In this document: one piece after another, positions 1 to 5,308 of the stretch
Numbering within the stretch: position 1 is the first letter of the stretch
How the letters are laid out: each line of letters opens with the position of its first letter
Assembly: GCA_002391555.1 (NCBI GenBank)
Contig: DGFG01000096.1
Location: 850 to 6,157 of the forward strand
Origin: Firmicutes bacterium UBA3906
GTDB taxonomy: Bacteria > Bacillota > Clostridia > Caldicoprobacterales > DTU083
Direction: 5' to 3'
Length of the DNA stretch: 5,308 nucleotides
Program-made: the position numbers and the translations under genes
Notes under the pieces: model-generated
Seen by the model: only the letters and a program-made list of their open reading frames with translations
What the model was told of the DNA's origin: nothing
Database searches by the model: none

Positions 1-56
1 AGCTCGTCGGGCTCATAACCCGGAGGTCGAGGGTTCAAATCCCTCCTCCGCAACCA
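1..56 (+). tRNA. Initiator tRNA-fMet (CAT), 3' portion, truncated by window edge
   Basis: This is the 3' part of the tRNA that starts protein synthesis. The anticodon loop CTCATAA (12-18) carries CAT at 14-16. Its stem (7-11 with 19-23) has the three consecutive G:C pairs typical of initiators. The T arm is GAGGG/CCCTC (29-33, 41-45) around TTCAAAT. The acceptor 3' strand ends in A at the position-72 equivalent (base 52), then discriminator A and encoded CCA (54-56). An A at position 72, unpaired in bacterial initiators, together with the GGG/CCC anticodon stem separates it from elongator tRNA-Met or lysidine tRNA-Ile. The stretch from AGCTCG to the anticodon stem closely matches the E. coli fMet tRNA as I remember it. 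The acceptor 5' strand and most of the D arm lie outside the window. Confidence 0.95.
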
Positions 57-63
57 ATTATAG

Positions 64-101
64 AAAATCACCTAACAAGCCTTTTGTTAGGTGATTTTTT
101 T
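64..101 (+). terminator. Rho-independent terminator after the initiator tRNA
   Basis: A perfect 15-bp inverted repeat (64-78 with 84-98) encloses a 5-base loop, GCCTT, and runs into a T tract through 101. It begins 8 bases after the tRNA CCA, so it most likely ends the tRNA transcript. The outer four pairs are A:T, so the opposite strand also has a short T run. It could therefore also stop the convergent minus-strand cyclase transcript whose stop codon lies 38 bases away; no other terminator for that gene is visible. Confidence 0.93.
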
Positions 102-138
102 AATGAAGATTCTTTAGTCACTTCTGATCTATTATTCT

Positions 139-1665
139 TTATTTTTCCTTAGAATCAGTATCTATTAACTCCTCAATCTTATTACATACAACAACCTTGT
201 TACGACCTTCTTCCTTTGCCTTGTACAAAGCCTTGTCTACTATAGCTAATAGGTCTTTAGGGGACATCTTGCGGCTAGGAACAATAGATACAACGCCAAT
301 GCTAACAGTTAAAACAGTATCCATAGCCTTATTTTTTATCTCTAGTGCCTCAATATCTTTACGGATTCTTTCAGCGACTTGCTCAGCTCCTTTGCAGGTA
401 GTATTCATCAACATAACTAAAAATTCTTCACCACCATAGCGGGCGGCTAGGTCACCAGGTCTTTTTATTGAGGCACTTATGGTTTTAGCTACACTTTTCA
501 AGACCTGATCCCCTTCTAGGTGTCCATATGTATCGTTAAAGACCTTATAGTGGTCAATATCAATTGAGATTAGGGCCAAGGGACTAGCTTCCCGCATACT
601 AAGGCTCCATGCCCTTCTATATGCTATATCAAAAGCCCTCCTGTTTCTAATCTTGGTTAGACTGTCGATCATGGAAATCTGCTCAAGCTTTGCATTGGCA
701 GCTTTTAATTGGCTGTTGGCATGCCTTAGCTCTTCTGTTCTTTGCTCCACATCTTGCTTGAACTTTTTACTTAGACTTCGGTACCTAATAAATAATATGG
801 TGGAAACCAGGGCTACTAGGACTAGAAAAGTAAATGCTGAAAGTAGTAATAGATTTTTGAAATAGTCTTGGGTGATATATATGACCTGTTTGCCCTGCCA
901 TTTCCTATTTATCCTATCAATAGTCCCATCCTTTGTTGCTGCTTCAAGGCCGTCATTAATAAGGTCTAGCTTTTCCTTGTCGCCCTTTCTAACTGCTATA
1001 GCTGAATATTGGGTTACTATCGGCTTTTCAACAACCCTTATCCCCTGTATTTTGCTTTGAGCCAGCTCATACTCCCCAATCCATCTATCTATAATTAGGG
1101 CATCTAATTGACCGCTAGCTAGGTCTTCAAAGGATCTTGTCCAATCACTTATTTCTATAGCTTTGATATCATTATAATCCTTGACTAGTATACTAGGATA
1201 GCTACTTGCTTCTACTCCGATATTTTTGCCCCTTAGGTCACTGAGGGTCTCTAGACTAGTATTGTCATCTCGGGTGAAAATTGAAAATTCAGACTTCAAA
1301 AGGGGATTTGAAAAATCATAGATTATTCTTCTTTCAGGATCTGGGTTGATATGGACTAGGCCATCTGCATGTCCACTACTGACCATTTTTTGTGCCTGAT
1401 CCCAGTTTAGAGAGTGGACCTTTATCTTGTAGCCTATTTTTTCACCTATAGCTTCTGCAATATCAACCGCAATACCCTTGGTCCTACCATTCTCATTGTA
1501 AACAATGGGAGCTAGGATCTCATTTCCAAGCAATACAAGTGTATCAGCACTATCATCCTTCTTTGTACTTCCACTTAGTTGCAGAAGGAGAAAGGAAAAA
1601 AGTATGACTGATACAAGTAGGGCCAGGCATAGCCAGATTTTATTTTTATTTCTCAATGTTTTCAC
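139..1665 (-). CDS. Membrane sensor diguanylate cyclase: solute-binding domain plus GGDEF
   Basis: Makes the second messenger c-di-GMP from two GTP in response to an external ligand. Numbering is from GTG at 1665 (508 aa). A membrane anchor (about 11-30) is followed by a family-3 periplasmic solute-binding domain (about 41-259). This keeps an Arg in a PER motif (R112) and an Asp (D193) that align by motif with the carboxylate- and amino-contacting residues of amino-acid binding proteins such as HisJ. A second membrane helix (about 269-295), a coiled coil (about 296-332) and a GGDEF domain (about 333-492) follow. The cyclase looks active: metal Asp D369, N377, D386, signature GGEEF at 411-415, and an RPGD inhibitory site at 402-405, five residues before it. 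There is no EAL domain. The start is set by Shine-Dalgarno AGGTGA (1671-1676), five bases before GTG; a GTG nine bases upstream lies inside that site. The amino-acid ligand is inferred. Confidence 0.93.
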   Translation of the reverse strand: MKTLRNKNKIWLCLALLVSVILFSFLLLQLSGSTKKDDSADTLVLLGNEILAPIVYNENGRTKGIAVDIAEAIGEKIGYKIKVHSLNWDQAQKMVSSGHADGLVHINPDPERRIIYDFSNPLLKSEFSIFTRDDNTSLETLSDLRGKNIGVEASSYPSILVKDYNDIKAIEISDWTRSFEDLASGQLDALIIDRWIGEYELAQSKIQGIRVVEKPIVTQYSAIAVRKGDKEKLDLINDGLEAATKDGTIDRINRKWQGKQVIYITQDYFKNLLLLSAFTFLVLVALVSTILFIRYRSLSKKFKQDVEQRTEELRHANSQLKAANAKLEQISMIDSLTKIRNRRAFDIAYRRAWSLSMREASPLALISIDIDHYKVFNDTYGHLEGDQVLKSVAKTISASIKRPGDLAARYGGEEFLVMLMNTTCKGAEQVAERIRKDIEALEIKNKAMDTVLTVSIGVVSIVPSRKMSPKDLLAIVDKALYKAKEEGRNKVVVCNKIEELIDTDSKEK

Positions 1666-1840
1666 ATATTTCACCTATCTTAAACTCACTTTCCAAGAAC
1701 ATCCCATATAAAGCTGGGATAGGAACATTTGTGTTTATAAAATATGGACCAAAACCTTCATTATTTAAGCGACTTACTTATGAATCATTGTCGGAAGGAT
1801 TATTTTAAATTTTTGTTGGCCCTTAATCAGGCTAAAGGGC
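1666..1840 (-). promoter_or_regulatory. Long 5' leader of the cyclase gene with three stem-loops
   Basis: If transcription starts near 1840, the cyclase mRNA has an untranslated leader of about 175 nt. Three pairings are visible. A 6-bp GC-rich stem lies at the very 5' end (1835-1840 with 1819-1824). A compound stem pairs 1794-1798 with 1755-1759 (GAAGG/CCTTC) and 1790-1793 with 1770-1773 (GTCG/CGAC). A 6-bp hairpin pairs 1715-1720 with 1701-1706 (TGGGAT/ATCCCA), extendable by GGAA/TTCC (1722-1725, 1691-1694). None is followed by a good U tract, so these are not obvious terminators. I recognise no known riboswitch. The leader could be regulatory or could simply stabilise the mRNA. Confidence 0.4.
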
Positions 1841-1846
1841 AAATAG

Positions 1847-1875
1847 ATTATAGCATACAAGCCTGTAAACCTAAA
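1847..1875 (-). promoter_or_regulatory. Promoter for the diguanylate cyclase gene
   Basis: On the minus strand there is a perfect -10 hexamer TATAAT (plus 1847-1852) preceded by TGC, giving an extended -10 element. The -35 hexamer at 17-bp spacing is weak (TTTAGG, plus 1870-1875), which an extended -10 can tolerate. The predicted start is near 1840, about 175 bases upstream of the chosen GTG. This is a sigma-A type promoter and the best match on this strand in the spacer. Confidence 0.6.
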
Positions 1876-1996
1876 ATTTGAATGAGAAAAGAGACTACAG
1901 GACCCCTTAGTGAGCCAGCTAAAGCTAAGGGCTAACATAGGCGGCTTGGCAAAAGGATGGGCCATTTATAGATAACCCTAGCTAGCCTAAATAAAC
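1853..1996. other. Gene-free spacer with inverted repeats, function unknown
   Basis: This is the unexplained part of the roughly 400-base gap between the hcp and cyclase coding regions, upstream of the cyclase -10. No convincing coding sequence is present. Inverted repeats are CCTGTA/TACAGG (1862-1867, 1896-1901) and CCCTTAG/CTAAGGG (1904-1910, 1925-1931). The 14-base loop of the second contains AGCC (1913-1916), which could pair with GGCT at 1943-1946 to form a pseudoknot. The transcribed strand, if any, cannot be told. It may be a small structured RNA, a regulatory region, or nothing. Confidence 0.3.
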
Positions 1997-2048
1997 AAAA
2001 AAAGTCCCTTTAGTGGACTCCTTTTGAGGTCTCGGGCTAAAGGGACTT
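1997..2048 (-). terminator. Rho-independent terminator of the ferredoxin-hcp operon
   Basis: Read on the minus strand, a perfect 12-bp stem (2037-2048 with 2002-2013, AAGTCCCTTTAG/CTAAAGGGACTT) runs into a tract of seven T (plus 1997-2003, overlapping the stem base). The 23-base loop can form a smaller inner stem (GGACTC with GAGGTCT, one bulge). It begins 20 bases after the hcp stop codon and separates the operon from the cyclase gene downstream. Confidence 0.92.
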
Positions 2049-2067
2049 AAGTTATGTCTGCTTGTAC

Positions 2068-3654
2068 TTAACCGAGTATTTTCTTTAGGTCTTGCTCTGG
2101 TGTACTGATAGGAGAGATAGCAAAGTTCTCAACTAGGAAGTTTAGTACACTTTCAGAAACAAAGGCAGGTAGGGTAGGTCCTAGATATATACCCTTGATA
2201 CCTAGGTAAAGTAGTGATAGGAGTATACAGACTGCCTTTTGCTCATACCAGGATAGTACAAGGGTCAAGGGTAGGTCATTGACCCCACAATCAAAGGCCT
2301 CCGCCAAGGCTAGGGCAACCTTTATTGCACTGTAGGCATCGTTACATTGACCCATATCCATTATACGGGGTAGTCCCTCGATCTCACCAAGCTTTAGGTC
2401 GTTAAACCTGTACTTGCCACATGCCAGGGTTAGGATAATGCTATTGTCTGGTGTCTGCTTAACAAATTCTGAATAATAGTCTCTGCCTGACCTGTTACCA
2501 TCACAGCCGCCTACTAGGAAAAAGTGGCCTATTTTGCCTGTCTTTACAGCGTCAATCACCTTGTCAGCTACTGATAATACTGTCCCGTGGCCAAAGCCTG
2601 TAATAACCTCAGCTCCTCCATTGATACCAGGGACTAGGGTGTCCTCCTCATAGCCACCAAGTTCGAGGGCCTTTTCTATAACTGGACTAAAGTCCTTATT
2701 CTCATCTATATGGATTAGGCCTGGATATTGGACGACCTCTGTCGTAAAGATCCTATCATTATAGCTATCTCTTACTGGCATTAGGCAGTTTGTTGTAAAT
2801 AAAACTGGGCCAGGAATATTATCAAACTCCTTTTGTTGATTGTGCCAGGCAGTACCAAAGTTACCCTTTAGGTGGTCATATTTTTTAAGCTTTGGATAAG
2901 CATGGGCTGGTAACATTTCACCATGGGTATAGATATTAATACCCTTGCCTTGGGTTTGAATTAGTAACTGCTCTAGGTCGCAAAGGTCATGGCCTGATAT
3001 GACAATAAAGGGGCCCTTTTCAATTGTTTGTGGTACCACAGTAGGAACAGGAGTACCATAGGATTCGGTGTTAGCCCTGTCTAGCATCTCCATGCAGTCT
3101 AGGTTAACCTCTCCAGTCTCCATAACTAGGGGCAAGAGCTGGTCCATATTTAGGTCCTGGCCAATTGCATTCATGCCCTTATAGAAGAAACTATTTACCC
3201 TATCATTGCTATAGCCGAGCATAAGGGCGTGATAGGCATAGGCTGCCATACCCCGTAGGCCTAAAAGTATAAGGGTCTTAAGGGACCTGATATCCTCATT
3301 GTCCTGCCACAGGTCATTCATGTCATAGTCGGGAAAGTCCTTGCTATCGACTGAAAGACCTGCACCGGAAACTAGGGAAGCCTTTTCTTGATGTACTGCA
3401 TCAATAAGTAGCTCTACTGACTCATCATCAAAATTAACGTTAGTGATGGTTGTAAAAAGACCTTCTAGCATCATTCGATGGGTACTAGGTGTTGGATCTG
3501 CCTTTTGGGCTGCTCTTGCCAATCCTACTAGGGCTCCAGTTAACTTGTCCTGCAGGACTGCGTTGGATGCTGGCTTACCACAAACTCCTGCCTTGCCTGT
3601 GCAGGCTATGCCTCTTGCTGTTTGCTCGCATTGGAAACAAAACATGTTGCTCAT
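2068..3654 (-). CDS. hcp: Hybrid cluster protein (Hcp), NO/hydroxylamine reductase
   Basis: A cytoplasmic Fe-S enzyme of anaerobes that reduces hydroxylamine in vitro and acts as a NO reductase under nitrosative stress. The 528-aa sequence carries an N-terminal cubane motif, C6, C9, C18 and C25. It has all seven hybrid-cluster ligands known from the Desulfovibrio structure: H222, E246, C290, C384 (persulfide Cys), C412, C437 and E471, in the contexts SGHDL, THGEMLPA, TTNC, GGCDG, ACGKYRFN, GQCND and WYEQKA. The N-terminal spacing CX2CX8CX6C is near the class I pattern (CX2CX7-8CX5C) and unlike class II. It is about 25 residues shorter than the 553-aa Desulfovibrio enzyme, with the deletion in the helical region around residues 90-120. 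Shine-Dalgarno AAGGAGAG lies before the ATG. It follows the ferredoxin-like gene by 69 bases and is probably co-transcribed with it. Confidence 0.97.
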   Translation of the reverse strand: MSNMFCFQCEQTARGIACTGKAGVCGKPASNAVLQDKLTGALVGLARAAQKADPTPSTHRMMLEGLFTTITNVNFDDESVELLIDAVHQEKASLVSGAGLSVDSKDFPDYDMNDLWQDNEDIRSLKTLILLGLRGMAAYAYHALMLGYSNDRVNSFFYKGMNAIGQDLNMDQLLPLVMETGEVNLDCMEMLDRANTESYGTPVPTVVPQTIEKGPFIVISGHDLCDLEQLLIQTQGKGINIYTHGEMLPAHAYPKLKKYDHLKGNFGTAWHNQQKEFDNIPGPVLFTTNCLMPVRDSYNDRIFTTEVVQYPGLIHIDENKDFSPVIEKALELGGYEEDTLVPGINGGAEVITGFGHGTVLSVADKVIDAVKTGKIGHFFLVGGCDGNRSGRDYYSEFVKQTPDNSIILTLACGKYRFNDLKLGEIEGLPRIMDMGQCNDAYSAIKVALALAEAFDCGVNDLPLTLVLSWYEQKAVCILLSLLYLGIKGIYLGPTLPAFVSESVLNFLVENFAISPISTPEQDLKKILG

Positions 3655-3723
3655 AAAATTTCTCTCCTTTTTAATGTTATATTCAGCTTACTAGTTACAC
3701 AGATTTACTAAACTGCTTGTTAA
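3655..3723 (-). promoter_or_regulatory. Ferredoxin-hcp intergenic gap with hcp ribosome binding site
   Basis: The 69 bases between the two operon genes carry the hcp ribosome binding site AAGGAGAG (around 3661-3668) seven bases before ATG. No terminator hairpin is visible, so read-through from the upstream gene is expected. On the minus strand there is a TATAAC -10-like word without a fitting -35, and two copies of TAGTAA 17 bases apart (plus TTACTA at 3688-3693 and 3705-3710). A secondary hcp promoter or regulator site is possible but not shown. Confidence 0.4.
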
Positions 3724-4425
3724 TTAGTCAATGATTTGCCCATCAGGTGAGATCACCTGGATCTGCCAGGGGATAAACTTACCACTATTTTTAAGAGCGG
3801 TCTTAACTGCATTTTCAAGGCCACCGCAGCAAGGAACGCTCATACGCACTATTGTGACACTCTTGATATTATTTTCTCTAATGATATGTGTGAGCTTTTC
3901 ACTATAATCAGTCATATCAAGCTTTGGGCATCCTATGATTGTAACATGGTCCCTCATAAATTTTTGGTGGAAGTCACCATAGGCAAAGGCGGTACAGTCT
4001 GCAGCAACTAAAAGTTTTGCATTATCAAAATATGGGGCATTTACTGGTACAAGCTGGATCTGTACAGGCCACTGGCCAAGCTGGCTTTGAATAGTGTCAT
4101 CCCTTTTATAGTCAGGAGCTGGGCTAGGCCTAAAGCTTTGAGCGCGACTGCCTGGACAGCCTCCTGAGAAATTGCTCTTATCTTGGCCCTTACTTTTATT
4201 TAACTTTACAGCCTCCTTATCAAAGGGGGCAGCTTCACGCTCTTCAAAGGATATGGCATTAGTGGGACATACGGGTAGACAGTTACCAAGACCGTCACAG
4301 TAATCATCCCTTAATAGCTGGGCCTTGCCATCAACTAGACCTATGGCTCCCTCTTGACATGCATTTACACATAGACCGCAACCAACACATTTATCCTGGT
4401 CAATAGTTATAATTTTTCTTTTCAT
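3724..4425 (-). CDS. 4Fe-4S ferredoxin-like protein, putative electron donor to Hcp
   Basis: A 233-aa iron-sulfur protein encoded just upstream of hcp, matching the ferredoxin-like partner (called frdX in HcpR regulon work) found beside hcp in many anaerobes. The N-terminal ferredoxin domain (about 1-62) has a full CX2CX2CX3C motif (C13, C16, C19, C23). A second motif has only C43, C49 and C53P, with Leu at the expected second Cys (position 46). The remaining residues (about 85-233) form a domain I recognise only by association. It has isolated cysteines in the contexts GGCPGS (C90), ADCTAFA (C144), GCPKLD (C166) and VPCCGG (C199, C200), which suggest further metal or redox chemistry. No signal peptide or membrane helix is seen, so it is cytoplasmic. 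Shine-Dalgarno AAGGAG precedes ATG. The role as electron donor is inferred from operon context and the absence of an Hcr-type reductase in the window. Confidence 0.88.
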   Translation of the reverse strand: MKRKIITIDQDKCVGCGLCVNACQEGAIGLVDGKAQLLRDDYCDGLGNCLPVCPTNAISFEEREAAPFDKEAVKLNKSKGQDKSNFSGGCPGSRAQSFRPSPAPDYKRDDTIQSQLGQWPVQIQLVPVNAPYFDNAKLLVAADCTAFAYGDFHQKFMRDHVTIIGCPKLDMTDYSEKLTHIIRENNIKSVTIVRMSVPCCGGLENAVKTALKNSGKFIPWQIQVISPDGQIID

Positions 4426-4475
4426 TTAATCACTCCTTCTTTTTATTAGAAAAATAAGTCTTGATGAAATATCCT

Positions 4476-4504
4476 ATTATCTTAAACTTATCTATTACTT
4501 ATAA
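4476..4504 (-). promoter_or_regulatory. Candidate promoter of the ferredoxin-hcp operon
   Basis: On the minus strand, GATAAT (plus 4476-4481, one mismatch to TATAAT) lies 17 bases after TTATAA (plus 4499-4504, weak -35). The start would be near 4469, giving a leader of about 44 nt. A weak -35 fits a promoter that needs a CRP/FNR-type activator. An inverted repeat TTACT/AGTAA (4495-4499, 4517-4521) is centred about 39 bases upstream of that start, close to the class II activator position. All of this rests on one guessed start site. Confidence 0.4.
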
Positions 4505-4543
4505 GGATTTATTGTTAGTAAGCATGGCAGAAATTACTTTGCC

Positions 4544-4573
4544 TTGACTCTGACAGCTATATGATACTATACT
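4544..4573 (+). promoter_or_regulatory. Promoter of the hcpR-like regulator gene
   Basis: TTGACT (4544-4549, one mismatch to the -35 consensus) is followed 18 bases later by TATACT (4568-4573, one mismatch to the -10). An overlapping extended -10, TGATACTAT (4562-4570), gives an alternative register. Transcription would start near 4580, about 37 bases before the ATG. The promoter lies inside the inverted repeat at 4553-4590. Confidence 0.6.
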
Positions 4574-4590
4574 TGTATATAGATAGCTGT
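4553..4590. repeat. Inverted repeat around the hcpR -10, candidate operator
   Basis: Perfect 8-bp arms ACAGCTAT (4553-4560) and ATAGCTGT (4583-4590) are separated by 22 bases that contain the -10 element. Arm centres are 30 bases apart, close to three helical turns. The left arm lies upstream of the predicted start, so this cannot be an mRNA hairpin from that promoter and would act as DNA. A second overlapping pair, CTATAT/ATATAG (4557-4562, 4577-4582), lies inside. The spacing is wider than a single CRP-family site. Confidence 0.5.
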
Positions 4591-4616
4591 TGTTTTTACA
4601 ACGTAGAGGTGAGAAA

Positions 4617-5297
4617 ATGAATTATATTATAGAAATATGCAAAAGTCCCCTTTTAAATGGTATAAGCAAGGCCGATGCCATAAGACTAATGGACTGTCTT
4701 TCAGCCCAGAAAAAAGAGTTTGAGAGAAATGACTATATTTTTAGACAAGGACAGGCTGTCAGCCTAATAGGTCTTGTGATTTCTGGAAGGGTCCATGTTG
4801 TTAAGGAGGATTTTTGGGGTAATAGAAGCATTATTACTCAGATAGGTCCAGGAGAGATATTTGCCGAAGCCTTTTCCTATGCCAAGACGGACACTATACC
4901 CTTTAACGTTATAGCAGCAGAAAAAACAGTACTAATACTACTAGATGCAAAGTATATAATACAGACCTGTCCCAAGGCTTGTTTGTTTCATGGCAGAGTT
5001 ATAGAAAATATGCTAGCTATTTTAGCTGATAAGAATATCAGGCTAACCCAAAAGATAGACCACATAACAAAAAAGACAACTCGGGAAAAACTTTTATCCT
5101 TTCTATCTGAGTATGCTATTAGGGCAGGGTCAAGCTCCTTTTACATACCCTTTAATAGGCAGGAGATGGCAGACTATTTGTCAGTGGACAGGAGCGCCAT
5201 GTCAAATGAGCTGTCCAAGATGAGGGATGAGGGTATGCTAAAGTTTACCAAGAATTATTTTGAGTTAAGTAGCAAGCTTAAAGCAGGTCTAGATTAG
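4617..5297 (+). CDS. hcpR: CRP/FNR-family transcription regulator, probable HcpR
   Basis: A 226-aa DNA-binding regulator of the CRP/FNR superfamily. It has an N-terminal cyclic-nucleotide-binding-like beta roll (about 10-115, with GQAVSLIGLVISGRV and IGPGEIFAE strands), a long dimerisation helix (about 120-150), and a C-terminal winged helix-turn-helix (about 155-226, HTH near R181-G206). The cassette that binds cAMP in CRP lacks the usual Arg-Ser pair (TDTIPFN instead), so cAMP is an unlikely ligand. The four cysteines (C8, C27, C118, C122) do not form the FNR cluster motif. Divergence from the ferredoxin-hcp operon is the classic HcpR arrangement; HcpR homologues activate hcp under nitrosative stress and some sense NO through haem. 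The start is ATG at 4617, with Shine-Dalgarno GAGGTGA (4606-4612). An in-frame TTG at 4590 lacks such a site. Confidence 0.85.
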   Translation: MNYIIEICKSPLLNGISKADAIRLMDCLSAQKKEFERNDYIFRQGQAVSLIGLVISGRVHVVKEDFWGNRSIITQIGPGEIFAEAFSYAKTDTIPFNVIAAEKTVLILLDAKYIIQTCPKACLFHGRVIENMLAILADKNIRLTQKIDHITKKTTREKLLSFLSEYAIRAGSSSFYIPFNRQEMADYLSVDRSAMSNELSKMRDEGMLKFTKNYFELSSKLKAGLD

Positions 5298-5308
5298 CTA
5301 GATGGTTG

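Noticed and set aside
197..1060. Several plus-strand open frames of 62-80 codons
   Set aside because: They lie antisense within the well-supported cyclase gene, with no domain or separate ribosome binding evidence.
1819..1840. GCCCTT/AAGGGC hairpin as a terminator
   Set aside because: Neither side has a U tract directly after the stem, and it lies at the predicted 5' end of the cyclase mRNA.
1830..1880. GGGCAAA and ACAAGCC words resembling a c-di-GMP-I (GEMM) riboswitch on the plus strand
   Set aside because: The segment between them is too short and lacks the stem and GNRA loop, and the strand is opposite to the cyclase gene.
1774..1965. 63-codon open frame on the minus strand in the spacer
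   Set aside because: No ribosome binding site before its ATG, no recognisable domain, and it runs across the extended -10 promoter of the cyclase gene.
3443..3694. 83-codon plus-strand open frame opposite the hcp start
   Set aside because: Antisense shadow of the conserved Hcp N-terminus.
4461..4475. TTGAT followed by ATCCT as an FNR-type box
   Set aside because: The second half matches ATCAA at only three of five bases and the spacing is one base too long.
4590..4616. TTG at 4590 as the regulator start (235 aa)
   Set aside because: ATG at 4617 has an ideal GAGGTGA site; the TTG has none and overlaps the inverted repeat and the predicted 5' leader.

Overview
The window looks like chromosomal DNA of an anaerobic, moderately AT-rich Gram-positive-type bacterium (Firmicutes, probably Clostridia or a relative). 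This is inferred from strong AGGAG/AGGTGA ribosome binding sites, GTG starts, U-tailed hairpin terminators, a CCA-encoding tRNA and an anaerobic Hcp module. No species can be named from the sequence alone.

Layout, left to right. Positions 1-56 are the 3' part of an initiator tRNA (fMet, anticodon CAT), cut by the window edge and followed by a perfect hairpin terminator. Next, on the minus strand, is a membrane-bound sensor diguanylate cyclase: an extracytoplasmic solute-binding domain, a membrane helix, a coiled coil and an intact GGDEF domain. Upstream of it is a roughly 400-base gene-free spacer. This holds a good extended -10 promoter for the cyclase, a hairpin-rich leader of about 175 nt, an unexplained stretch able to form stems, and the terminator of the next operon.

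The right half is a nitric oxide/hydroxylamine stress module. A minus-strand operon encodes a two-cluster ferredoxin-like protein and then hcp (hybrid cluster protein). A divergent plus-strand gene encodes a CRP/FNR-family regulator that fits HcpR by family and position. The likely logic is that the regulator senses nitrosative stress and switches on the operon, the ferredoxin-like protein feeds electrons to Hcp, and Hcp reduces NO or hydroxylamine. The 191-base divergent region between translation starts holds the promoters and several inverted repeats that are candidate operators.

Nothing links the cyclase to the Hcp module beyond adjacency; a strong terminator and a separate promoter divide them. 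The Hcp/HcpR module is a known type of system. The least explained parts are the leader and spacer at 1666-1996, the wide inverted repeat around the hcpR promoter, and the altered cysteine patterns in Hcp and its ferredoxin partner.
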